Shown piece by piece: positions 50,758 to 59,516 of a stretch of DNA of 64,000 nt. The translations under genes and the position numbers were made by a program. The DNA comes from DATAEK01 sp036258055 (GTDB lineage: Bacteria; Acidobacteriota; Vicinamibacteria; Vicinamibacterales; 2-12-FULL-66-21). Position 1 is the stretch's first letter, and every line of letters begins with the position of its first letter. The stretch is from the NCBI GenBank assembly GCA_036258055.1, contig DATAEK010000009.1:1-64000 (forward strand). The letters run 5' to 3'. The notes below the pieces were generated by a model. The model was not told where the DNA came from. It did no database searches and saw only the letters and a list, made by a program, of their open reading frames with translations.

Positions 50758-53712
50758 CTAGCGGCGTTGCTCGTAGACGCGAATCGTCGACGACTCCCCG
50801 TTTGCGGTCACGGTCGCGAACGCCGTGTCGTTGGCTGCGAGCTCGTTGACGTAACCCGACCCATCCTGTACGACCTGCAGCGCCACCGGCCCGGCGATCC
50901 TGATCGCAACAGGCGTGCTGCTCAACCACCCGGAAATCCAGCCATTTACCACTCGGCGGTGGCTGTAAAACCGGCCATCGATCGCACCGACCGGTTCAGG
51001 AACGTCGCTCTGAGCGTTCAACGCGATCAGCCGGCTGCGGCTGCCGTCGTACACGCTGCACAGGATTCGTCTGCTCGGCTGCGTCTCGTCGAAACAGTCG
51101 GCCCGCAGCCGCGATCGGCCGCCGTCGAAGCTCTTCGCCGAATCGGCGCGGCGTACGGTGAGCGTGGACCGCAGGGGTTCACCGACGAAAGCCCGGAGCG
51201 GGGCCCAGAGCCCGCGCAACGCGGTGGTTTCGTAGTTGACGTTGACGACGAGAGGTCCGAGGCTGGACGCCGCGAGCGCAATCGGCCAGCTGCCGTCGCG
51301 ACTCTCACGCAGGGGCCATCGCGTCCGGTGGCTGTCGGTTGTGCCGAGCGTGCCCTCGACGTCGGCAAGCTGACCGTCGTCGTCCCAGCCGAGAATTCGC
51401 CATCGACCTGTCATCGGGTCCACCGACAGAGTCGACCCGAAGATCTCCTCGATCTCCTGCTGCCAGACCACGTCATGATTGCCCGTCACACTCAGCTCGC
51501 GAAGGCGTGCGCTGCCATCGCGCTGCTCCAGGAGGACGACATGATCTTCATCGGCGAAAACGAGGTCATCCGCCTCGATGGCTGCGAGCGGTTCACCGGC
51601 CGCGCCGACATGAAACGTCGTCACCTCGGCATCGTCCCCCGCACGCGTCGTCTCGGACTTTAGAGCGAGATACTCACCAGCTGGCGACAGAATGATCTCT
51701 GAGACGTCGAACGACACGAGGAAGGAGCGCACGGGCTGACCGGCTATCCTTTTCAACGGCATCGACGCCATCGGCAGCAGAAGCGGGTCAGTGGCAAAGC
51801 GATCGAGGAACGCGATCGACCCTGCAGCCGCCGCAAACAATCCGGCCGCGCAAGTCAGCGCCGCGCCGGCTCTGGCCGTGCGTTCCGGCCGCGTCGCCAA
51901 TGCTGTTGCAAGCGCCAACGTGAACACCGCGGCTGCGGGCCACGCGCGTGCGTGATGATGGAAATCCACGAGACCGAGCCCGTCGGACAGCAGCATCGCC
52001 CAGCCGCTGACGCTGCACAGGGTCAGTACTGCGAGCAACACGCGCATCCGTCTGGGCTTCACCTCTGCCCGGACGCTCCACGCCATCCAGATGAGCACGC
52101 CCCCGAACACGATGAGCAGTGCAGCCAGGCCGGCCGCTGACGAGATCAGCTTAGGATCGCTATTGCGAAGCGTCAGCAGTCCGCTCGTGACCGACGCGAC
52201 ACCGGCCGACGCGAGGAAGGGCGCCGACTGTTCGATCGACGTCAGTGCAGCGAGCACGAGCATCGCGAACTGACCGAACGTCAGCGCGATGAGCGCCGCA
52301 AACGCTGCGAGCACTTTGACCGGGCGAGGCCAGTGGCGTGACAGATCCTCTGGTTCGGCGAGACGCAGATCCGCGACGTCGAGTGCCGACTGTATCGCGG
52401 CCAGGTCAGACGCCGCGACCGGGATCTCCCATCGCTTGCCGTCGCGCTGCACGGCGATCAGCCGTACGCCCTTGCCCTTTCCGGCGTCCAGACGAAGCTC
52501 CGTCAACCCGTTGTATTTGAGAACGTGCGTGGCCGCGTTGCGGCGCTCGATGATTTCGAGAGCCTGTTCTGTGAGCGTGAGGGTCCTGTCTTCGCTGGAG
52601 AAGCTGAACGACGGCGTTGATGTAAGAGGGGCGGGAGCAACCGCCGCCGCGGCGCGAATTGCGCGGATCCGTCGCGCCAGGCTCGGATGTGTCGCCTGGC
52701 GCTCGCGCGTGGCATCCCACCGCCTCGGGATCCGGGCGAACGTATGGAGCTTCGTCAAGCCTGAGATGAGCGCGTCGGCGTTGCCGGTAAGCGCAACCGC
52801 GCGGAGATCACTCTCTGTCTCATGATGCTGCCGGAACCGCGCGCGCATGATCAGCGCCAGCACGATCGCGCCCGTCCAGACGATGACAATGCCGGTGGTG
52901 GATTCAACCACGCGCGCCAGTGGAATCGTGGCAACGCCGATCGCGATGAGCACACCTGTGACGAGACCGGCCCGCCGCATGTAAGTCGGGTTGTAGTGTT
53001 CGAGGTGAGCAATCTCGTGCGCGCAGATGGCCACCGCTTCGTCCGGCTCGAGCATGGCGAGCAGAGTGTCGGTGAAGACCACTGTTGAACGACGGATTCC
53101 GGGCAGCGCGATAGCATTGGCGATCGCACCGCCCCGGAGATCGAAGTATTCGAAGCGTGGAACCTGGATCCCGGCCGCGGTCGCCAGCGCGGTGAAGCGC
53201 GACACCAGGGCCGCGTCCTCGATCGGCCGCGCACGCAGAAGGAAGCGCACCAGATCGTTCGACTTCACGCTCCACGCCAGTAACAGTCCTGCCGGGCCGA
53301 CCGCCAGCAGCCAGCTGTTCGCGCCTGTAAGATTCGCGAAGAGTGGCATCCAGATGAGGCCAAGCCAGAAACCGCAGAACGCCAGGAGGCCCCGCGCCAC
53401 GAACCAGAGATAACCCGCGAAACTCCAGGTCTCGTTGTAGAGGGACCTGCGCAGCGGATACATCGCGGCAATCCGTCCCGTGACCACGAGCGGGATCGTC
53501 CAGAACCACTCAGCCGGCCATCCAACGATCAGCACGCCGACCGCGACACCGAAGACCGATCCGCTTCGCCGCTGGTTCGCGGCCAGTCGCTCGGGAAGGG
53601 TCGGGTCGTCGATCACGCGCACGAACGCCCGCCCGGACCACCACTGCAGCAATGCGGGGATCAGAGCGATCGTGAGCGCGACCGCTTCACCGTATGGAAG
53701 ATCGTCTAACAT
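50758..53712 (-). CDS. M48-type membrane metallopeptidase with long C-terminal region
   Basis: Protein of 984 residues. The N-terminal 340 residues are an Ste24/HtpX-like M48 peptidase: membrane helices, AHEIAHLEHY with HEIAH at 222-226 and the third ligand in HHETESDLRA (about 294-303). A domain of mixed sheet follows (about 370-460), then about six further helices (480-680) and a C-terminal region of about 300 residues rich in beta-propeller-like repeats (LVFADEDHVVLLEQRDG, WRILGWDDDGQLADVEG). M48 enzymes degrade damaged membrane proteins. The C-terminal half is not part of HtpX and may sense or bind substrate; that is inference. Confidence 0.8.
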   Translation of the reverse strand: MLDDLPYGEAVALTIALIPALLQWWSGRAFVRVIDDPTLPERLAANQRRSGSVFGVAVGVLIVGWPAEWFWTIPLVVTGRIAAMYPLRRSLYNETWSFAGYLWFVARGLLAFCGFWLGLIWMPLFANLTGANSWLLAVGPAGLLLAWSVKSNDLVRFLLRARPIEDAALVSRFTALATAAGIQVPRFEYFDLRGGAIANAIALPGIRRSTVVFTDTLLAMLEPDEAVAICAHEIAHLEHYNPTYMRRAGLVTGVLIAIGVATIPLARVVESTTGIVIVWTGAIVLALIMRARFRQHHETESDLRAVALTGNADALISGLTKLHTFARIPRRWDATRERQATHPSLARRIRAIRAAAAVAPAPLTSTPSFSFSSEDRTLTLTEQALEIIERRNAATHVLKYNGLTELRLDAGKGKGVRLIAVQRDGKRWEIPVAASDLAAIQSALDVADLRLAEPEDLSRHWPRPVKVLAAFAALIALTFGQFAMLVLAALTSIEQSAPFLASAGVASVTSGLLTLRNSDPKLISSAAGLAALLIVFGGVLIWMAWSVRAEVKPRRMRVLLAVLTLCSVSGWAMLLSDGLGLVDFHHHARAWPAAAVFTLALATALATRPERTARAGAALTCAAGLFAAAAGSIAFLDRFATDPLLLPMASMPLKRIAGQPVRSFLVSFDVSEIILSPAGEYLALKSETTRAGDDAEVTTFHVGAAGEPLAAIEADDLVFADEDHVVLLEQRDGSARLRELSVTGNHDVVWQQEIEEIFGSTLSVDPMTGRWRILGWDDDGQLADVEGTLGTTDSHRTRWPLRESRDGSWPIALAASSLGPLVVNVNYETTALRGLWAPLRAFVGEPLRSTLTVRRADSAKSFDGGRSRLRADCFDETQPSRRILCSVYDGSRSRLIALNAQSDVPEPVGAIDGRFYSHRRVVNGWISGWLSSTPVAIRIAGPVALQVVQDGSGYVNELAANDTAFATVTANGESSTIRVYEQRR

Positions 53713-53949
53713 GCGCGGCTGACTGCGGCGGGACCTGCAGTAGCAGGCAAGGCGCGTGCCTGATTCTATCGGCGAGAGTTCCTCGAGTCGATGCAGGGCG
53801 TGTCAGGCAATTTGTGGCACTATCGTCAGGCGCGACCCCGATCGCAGATACAAGCTCGGACCGGTGCTTACAGTTTCGCGATCCGGTGACGCCGCGTGAT
53901 GAGTGGCGTGACCGGTGTTCGTGTCTACCGTGGCCGAAACGCCCTGCGA

Positions 53950-53955
53950 TAGACT
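53950..53955 (+). promoter_or_regulatory. -10-like hexamer (TAGACT)
   Basis: GCGATAGACT ends eight bases before the GTG start at 53964. No ribosome site is present between them. The remaining gap 53713-53949 shows no gene. Confidence 0.45.
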
Positions 53956-53963
53956 GGCCCGAC

Positions 53964-55262
53964 GTGCGGATCCTGTCGTTCACGGGCGGAGCGGGGACGA
54001 TGTATTGCGGCAGCTGCCTGCGCGACAACGCGTTGGCGGCTGAGCTCCTCGCGCGCGGGCACGATGTCGTTCTAACCCCGGTCTACACGCCGACACGCAC
54101 CGACGAACGCAACGTCAGCCAGAACCACGTCTTCTTTGGCGGCATCAGCGTTTATCTCGAGCAGCACTCGCCGATCTTCCGCCACACGCCACGCTTCCTC
54201 GACCGACTGTGGGACGCCGAGTGGGTGATCCGCATGGCGACTAATCGTCAGGTCAAGGTGGATCCCAGGAGCCTCGGCGAGCTGACGGTGTCGATGTTAC
54301 GCGGCGAGGAAGGTCATCAACGGAAGGAAGTGACGAAGCTGCTCGAGTGGCTGTGCAGCGAGCCGCGATTCGACGTCGTGAACCTGCCGTACACGCTGCT
54401 CCTCGGCCTCGCTGAGCCGATCCGCCGTACCTTGAACGTGCCGATCAGTTGCACGCTGCAGGGCGAGGATCTGTTTCTCGACGGGCTCGGCGAACCGTAC
54501 CGGCAGCAGTCGCGTGACCTGATCAGAGAAGCCAGCCGGCACGTGGATCTCTTCATTGCCGTCAGTCAGTACTACATGGACTACATGCCCGGGTATCTCG
54601 GGATCCCGCGTGACAAGATGCGCCTGGTACCGCTGGGCATCAACCTCGATGGCTACACCCCGAAGCCGCGAGAGCGCAGCGGCCCGTTCACGATCGGATT
54701 CTTCGCGCGCATCGCGCCAGAGAAGGGCCTGCACGCGCTCGTCGAGGCGTATCGCCAGTTGCGATCGCGGCCGAACATCGGGCCGTCCCGGCTGGTGGCG
54801 GCCGGGTACCTCGCACCCGAGCACCGCGAGTATCTCGATGGCATTCGCAGCCGTGTGCGCGAGTGGGGGTTCGAGGATCAGTTCGAGTATCGTGGCGAGG
54901 TCGATCGCGCGCGCAAGATCGCGTTCCTGCACAGCCTCGACGTCCTGTCGGTGCCGGCGACGTATCAGGAGCCGAAGGGCATCTTCCTGCTCGAGGCGAT
55001 GGCGAGCGGTGTGCCGGTCGTCCAGCCGCGTCGCGGCGCATTTCCGGAGATCGTCGAACGGACCGGTGGCGGGCTGATCGTGGAGGCAGACAACGCCGAC
55101 GCGCTGGCTGATGGTCTGCTTGAATTGTGGAACAACCCTCGACGCGCGGCGGCGCTTGGCGCGGCCGGGGCCGCGGGCGTGCGCGAACACTACCACGTAG
55201 GACGCATGGCCGAGGCCGCCGAGGCCGTCTATCACGAGCTGAAGAAGACGAAGACGAACTGA
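53964..55262 (+). CDS. GT4-family glycosyltransferase
   Basis: GT-B fold glycosyltransferase of 432 residues. FTGGAGTMYCGSCLRDNALA at the N-terminus gives the acceptor-side glycine loop, IGFFARIAPEKGLHALVEAY (about 236-255) the donor-domain start, and EPKGIFLLEAMASGVPVVQP (about 338-357) the EX7E nucleotide-sugar motif. It transfers a sugar from a nucleotide donor; the acceptor is not known. The GTG at 53964 is chosen because the fold begins at once and a -10-like sequence precedes it. The longer upstream frame contains no recognisable protein. Confidence 0.87.
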   Translation: MRILSFTGGAGTMYCGSCLRDNALAAELLARGHDVVLTPVYTPTRTDERNVSQNHVFFGGISVYLEQHSPIFRHTPRFLDRLWDAEWVIRMATNRQVKVDPRSLGELTVSMLRGEEGHQRKEVTKLLEWLCSEPRFDVVNLPYTLLLGLAEPIRRTLNVPISCTLQGEDLFLDGLGEPYRQQSRDLIREASRHVDLFIAVSQYYMDYMPGYLGIPRDKMRLVPLGINLDGYTPKPRERSGPFTIGFFARIAPEKGLHALVEAYRQLRSRPNIGPSRLVAAGYLAPEHREYLDGIRSRVREWGFEDQFEYRGEVDRARKIAFLHSLDVLSVPATYQEPKGIFLLEAMASGVPVVQPRRGAFPEIVERTGGGLIVEADNADALADGLLELWNNPRRAAALGAAGAAGVREHYHVGRMAEAAEAVYHELKKTKTN

Positions 55263-55269
55263 TCCCACT

Positions 55270-55959
55270 GTGCTCATAGCTACCAACATCGCGAAGTCGT
55301 ATCCGACTCCACGCGGCGACCTTCAGATCCTCTCGGATGTCTCGCTCGAGTTGAACCGGGGTGAGGCCATCGCCATCATGGGCCCTTCGGGCAGCGGGAA
55401 GAGCACACTGCTGTACGTCCTCGGTGCTCTCGAGCCGCCGACGAGCGGGACCGTTGCGATCGAAGGGGAGAACCCGTACGCGCTCGGCGAGCGCGATCAG
55501 GCCGCATTTCGGAATCGGCGCATCGGATTCGTGTTCCAGGATCATTCGCTGCTTCCGCAGTGTTCGGTCCTCGAGAACGTGTTATCGCCGACGCTGGTTG
55601 CGCCCGCCGGTGAGCGCGACGCGGGGAGCGATCAGCAGCGCGCCCGCACGCTGCTCGAACAGGTCGGTCTCGGAAGTCGCCTCGACCATCGTCCTGGTGA
55701 GCTGTCCGGGGGCGAAAAGCAGCGCGCCGCGCTGGCGCGTGCGCTGATTCGTCAGCCCGTCCTGATGCTCTGCGATGAGCCGACGGGCAATCTCGACAGC
55801 GCGGCAGCCGACGTCGTCGCGTCACTGCTCCTCGAACTGCACGCGGCGCAGCACACGATGCTCATCGTCGTCACGCACAGCGCCGCCCTCGCGGAGCGCT
55901 TTCCCATGCGCTACGAGATGACGGCGGGGACGTTGAAGAAGGCAGGAGAACAGCCTTGA
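55270..55959 (+). CDS. ABC transporter ATP-binding protein (LolD/MacB-like)
   Basis: ATPase of 229 residues. Walker A is GPSGSGKST (38-46), the signature LSGGEKQRAALARAL lies near 140, Walker B is VLMLCDEPTGNLDS near 161 and the switch histidine is in VVTHSAAL. FVFQDHSLLPQCSVLENVL is the Q-loop region typical of the LolD/MacB/FtsE group that partners FtsX-type permeases. The permease gene follows 123 bases downstream, with two hairpins between. Start is GTG. Confidence 0.9.
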   Translation: MLIATNIAKSYPTPRGDLQILSDVSLELNRGEAIAIMGPSGSGKSTLLYVLGALEPPTSGTVAIEGENPYALGERDQAAFRNRRIGFVFQDHSLLPQCSVLENVLSPTLVAPAGERDAGSDQQRARTLLEQVGLGSRLDHRPGELSGGEKQRAALARALIRQPVLMLCDEPTGNLDSAAADVVASLLLELHAAQHTMLIVVTHSAALAERFPMRYEMTAGTLKKAGEQP

Positions 55960-55989
55960 GCCGCAGCGAGCGCGAACGCGCGAGCTGCA

Positions 55990-56067
55990 GCGTCTGGGGG
56001 TGGGGCCCCAGACGCATTAAGTAAAGAGAGCGAGCGCTGGCAGGCCTTGGGGGTGGGGCCCCAAGGC
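55990..56067. repeat. Paired GGGGTGGGGCCCC hairpins, inverse of the 33321 unit
   Basis: Hairpin 55990-56015 has arms GCGTCTGGGG and CCCCAGACGC; hairpin 56044-56067 has arms GCCTTGGGG and CCCCAAGGC; both loops read GTGGGG. The spacer (56016-56043) is the inverse complement of 33345-33366 with six extra bases. The unit lies between the ABC ATPase and permease genes and ends 15 bases before the permease start, so it could influence permease expression. Confidence 0.85.
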
Positions 56068-56082
56068 AAACTAGGTAAAGAA

Positions 56083-59000
56083 GTGCGTTTTCTGAAATTC
56101 GTCATTCGGACCGCGACGTTCTATTGGCGCACGAACCTGGCGGTGGTGCTGGGCGTTGCGACCGCGGTGTCGGTGCTCGCCGGCGCGCTGATCGTCGGCG
56201 ACTCGGTCCGGGGAAGCCTGCGTGACCTCGCGCTGGGACGTCTTGGACGAACCGATACCGTCGTCAGCTCGACGGGGTTTTTCCGTGACGGGCTTGCGGC
56301 GGACGTCAAAGCCGCGTCGGGGGTCAGCGGCGCGGCGCCGCTGATCGTCGCCAGCGGGTTCGTGACGCATGAGGCGAGCGGACGACGGGCATCGAACGTC
56401 CTGGTTTACGGAGTCGACGAGCGGTTCTGGTCGTTCAACGGTGAAGCCTCACGCGACGGCGTGTTCCTGTCGCCCGCGCTCGCGCTCGAGCTCGGCGCGC
56501 TCGAGGGGGATGTGCTGCTCGCGCGTGCACAGAAACCGTCCGCGATCCCCGTGGAGTCGTTGTTCGGCCGCAAGGAAGATGTCGGGCGGACGTTGCGGCT
56601 CCAACTATCGGGCACGTTGCCACGCGAGCATCTCGGCGAGTTCGCGCTTCAACCCCAACAGGCCGAGGTCCGCGCGCTCTTCGCGCCGCTGCGTCGGATT
56701 CAACGCGACCTGGCCGTGCAAGGGCGCGTCAACACAGTCCTCGTGAGTGGCGCACACGCCGATGAACGTGCGGTCGCTCCGGCTCTGAAGCTCGACGATC
56801 TCGAGGTTCGCGTCGGAGGGACAGCCGATGGCTCTGCGATCGTCGTGGAGAGTGGCAGCGGCATCATCGCTCCGGCACTCGAGACCGCGACGCGAAAGGC
56901 TGCGGAACGTCTGCACACCGACGTGATACCGGTGTTCACCTACCTGGCGAACACGATTCGACACGGCGATCGGCAGATCCCGTACTCGCTCATCACGGCG
57001 ACCAATCTCGACGCGCTGCCGCAAGTCTCGGCAACAGCGGGAGGGTCAGGTCCGGCTAAAGCCGGACGCGGGTCAGCTCCGGCTAAAGCCGGACGCTACA
57101 AGCCCGTGGACAGCGGGCAGAGGACAGCAGCGGCGCCGGGAGCGTCAGGCGACGACGCGATCGTTCTGAACGATTGGGCCGCCGGTGAGCTTCAGGCCGC
57201 ACCCGGCGATCGAATCGATGTCGACTACTACCTCTGGAGCCCTGCGGATGGCCTGCAAACCCGAACCGCCAGCTTCGTGCTGTCGCGGGTCGTTCCCATC
57301 GCCGGGCTCGCGGCCGATCGACGACTCGCGCCGGAGTATCCGGGCATCACCGCGGCGAAAAGCCTCGGGGACTGGGATCCGCCGTTTCCGATCGATCTTT
57401 CACGCGTCCGTCCCGTCGATGAAAAGTACTGGGACGAGCACCGGACCACTCCAAAAGCGTTCATTCCCTACGCGCGCGGCCGCGAGCTGTGGCAGTCGCG
57501 ATACGGCGCACTCACCTCGATGCGTCTCGCCGTTCCGGCTGGGAGCGACGTGACGGAGGCGTCGAAAGCTATCGGCGACGAGCTCCGGGGTGCGCTGTCA
57601 CCCGCATCGTTGGGCGTAACCACCTACCCCGCACGCGCCGCCGCGTTGCAGGCTGCCACGGGCGCGACGGACTTCGGCGAGTACTTCACCTACTTCAGCT
57701 TCTTCTTGGTTGTCTCCGCGCTGTTGCTCGTCGTGCTCTTCTTCAAGCTGGGAATCGAACAGCGCCTGCGGCAGATCGGCATCCTGCGCGCCTCGGGCTA
57801 CACCATCGCAAGCCTTCGTGGTCTGCTGCTGTCGGAAGCGGTCGTGCTCGCGGTCGCCGGCGCCCTCATCGGCCTTGCCGGTGCCGTCGCCTACGGCCGG
57901 GTGATCATGTACGCGCTGACTACGTGGTGGATCGGCGCCGTGGGCACAACGCTCCTGACTCTGCACGTCTCGTGGCCGTCGCTCGTCATCGGCGCGGCCG
58001 GCGGTGCGCTCGCAGTAATCCTGTGCGTCGTCGTGTCGCTTCGGAGCGTCGGCAAGCTCACCCCACGATCGCTTCTTACGGCGCAGGCGATTGATACCGA
58101 GGCAGCGGCGGGACCGTTGCGCCGCGGCCCGTGGATGGTGATTCTCTTCACGGTACTCGGCGTGTTGCTCCTGGCCTACGGGTTCGCCGATCGCACGGCG
58201 CAGGCCGGTGCGTTCTTCGGCGCCGGTGCGGCGCTCCTCGTCGCGTGCCTGCTGTTCTTCTCGCGCTGGCTGCGCTTCCGCGATCGCCGGCTAATCGCAG
58301 GCCGAGGAACCTGGGCGGTCTCGCGGCTCGGCTTCCGGAGCGCGTCGTTCAGACCGGCCCGAAGCGTTCTGTCGGCCGCGCTCATCGCTTCCGCGGCGTT
58401 CATCATCGTCTCGGTCGATGCGTTCCGTCGCGGCGGGGCTGAGATCTCGAGCGATCCACACTCGGGAACCGGCGGATTCGTGCTGCTCGCGCAGTCGGAG
58501 ATTCCGCTGCTGCACAACCCCAACGATGCCGCGGGGCGTGACGCGCTGTTGATCCGCGCCCCCGAACTTTCACCTGCGCGTTTCACGCGCTTCCGTTTAC
58601 GTCAGGGGCAGGACGCGAGCTGCCTGAACCTGTACCGCCCTACCAATCCGACGATCATCGCGCCGGAGCCGGCGTTCGTCGAGAGCAACCGGTTCACGTT
58701 CGGCTCGTCGCTGGCGTCGACTGATGCGGAGCGGGCGAATCCGTGGCTGCTGCTCGAGCGCCGCGCCGACGACGGCGCAGTGCCGGTAATTGCGGACGCC
58801 ACGTCGCTCCAATACGTGCTGCACGCGAGCGTCGGCGATCGCTTCTCCGTGGATATCGGCGCCGATCATCCATTGAATCTGCGCTTCGTCGGCGCGCTTC
58901 AGGACAGCGTCCTTCAGGGTCAGCTCGTCATGGCGGAGTCGCGGTTCACCGAGCTTTTTCCGCAGCAACAAGGCTACAAGTTCTTTCTGATCGACGATCC

Positions 59001-59505
59001 GTCGGTCCACTCGGCGGCCGAGGCCTCGGCGCTTGCGGGCATCGTCGAGCGCGAGCTCGAGCCCTTCGGCGTGGATGCGGTCACGACCGGCGAGCGGCTC
59101 GAGGCGTTTCATCGCGTCGAGAACACCTACCTGTCGACGTTCCAGGCGCTCGGCGGGCTGGGTCTGCTCCTCGGCACGATTGGTCTCGCGACCGTGATGT
59201 TTCGAAACGTCCTCGAGCGGCGCCGCGAGCTCGCGCTCCTTCGCGCCGTCGGCTACGACGCACGCCGCGTGTCGATCATGATTGTCGCGGAAGCTGTGCT
59301 CATCCTGACCGCAGGGCTGGCCGCCGGTCTCGTCTGCGCCGTCCTGGCGGTGGCTCCCGCATGGCTGAGTCGAGGCGGCACGTTACCCGGCGCTGGACTC
59401 TTCGCCCTGCTCGCCGCAGTGGCTGTCGCTGGTCTCCTCTCATCGCTCGTCGCTACCCGCGCGGCGGTGAGCGGCGGAATGCTCGAAGCACTCAGAGCGG
59501 AATGA
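56083..59505 (+). CDS. FtsX-family ABC transporter permease
   Basis: Large permease of 1140 residues. An N-terminal helix (about 17-40) and a long extracytoplasmic domain (about 45-530) lead to the first FtsX module (about 540-680: FSFFLVVSALLLVVLFFKLG, QIGILRASGYTIASL). Further helices (about 685-790), a second soluble domain and a C-terminal FtsX module (about 1020-1140: ELALLRAVGYDARRV) follow. It should work with the upstream ATPase in mechanotransmission or lipoprotein/peptide export rather than classic import. The GTG at 56083 lies just after the paired hairpins. Residues about 323-338 (GPAKAGRGSAPAKAGR) are encoded by two dispersed palindromes inserted in frame. Confidence 0.87.
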   Translation: MRFLKFVIRTATFYWRTNLAVVLGVATAVSVLAGALIVGDSVRGSLRDLALGRLGRTDTVVSSTGFFRDGLAADVKAASGVSGAAPLIVASGFVTHEASGRRASNVLVYGVDERFWSFNGEASRDGVFLSPALALELGALEGDVLLARAQKPSAIPVESLFGRKEDVGRTLRLQLSGTLPREHLGEFALQPQQAEVRALFAPLRRIQRDLAVQGRVNTVLVSGAHADERAVAPALKLDDLEVRVGGTADGSAIVVESGSGIIAPALETATRKAAERLHTDVIPVFTYLANTIRHGDRQIPYSLITATNLDALPQVSATAGGSGPAKAGRGSAPAKAGRYKPVDSGQRTAAAPGASGDDAIVLNDWAAGELQAAPGDRIDVDYYLWSPADGLQTRTASFVLSRVVPIAGLAADRRLAPEYPGITAAKSLGDWDPPFPIDLSRVRPVDEKYWDEHRTTPKAFIPYARGRELWQSRYGALTSMRLAVPAGSDVTEASKAIGDELRGALSPASLGVTTYPARAAALQAATGATDFGEYFTYFSFFLVVSALLLVVLFFKLGIEQRLRQIGILRASGYTIASLRGLLLSEAVVLAVAGALIGLAGAVAYGRVIMYALTTWWIGAVGTTLLTLHVSWPSLVIGAAGGALAVILCVVVSLRSVGKLTPRSLLTAQAIDTEAAAGPLRRGPWMVILFTVLGVLLLAYGFADRTAQAGAFFGAGAALLVACLLFFSRWLRFRDRRLIAGRGTWAVSRLGFRSASFRPARSVLSAALIASAAFIIVSVDAFRRGGAEISSDPHSGTGGFVLLAQSEIPLLHNPNDAAGRDALLIRAPELSPARFTRFRLRQGQDASCLNLYRPTNPTIIAPEPAFVESNRFTFGSSLASTDAERANPWLLLERRADDGAVPVIADATSLQYVLHASVGDRFSVDIGADHPLNLRFVGALQDSVLQGQLVMAESRFTELFPQQQGYKFFLIDDPSVHSAAEASALAGIVERELEPFGVDAVTTGERLEAFHRVENTYLSTFQALGGLGLLLGTIGLATVMFRNVLERRRELALLRAVGYDARRVSIMIVAEAVLILTAGLAAGLVCAVLAVAPAWLSRGGTLPGAGLFALLAAVAVAGLLSSLVATRAAVSGGMLEALRAE
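57050..57094. repeat. Two TCCGGCTAAAGCCGGA palindromes inside the permease gene
   Basis: Palindromes at 57051-57066 and 57078-57093 belong to the dispersed family seen at 9092, 12162 and 23386. They stay in frame and encode two PAKAGR units in the extracytoplasmic domain, followed by a low-complexity stretch of about 20 residues. Confidence 0.85.
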
Positions 59506-59516
59506 CGGAGGAATTT

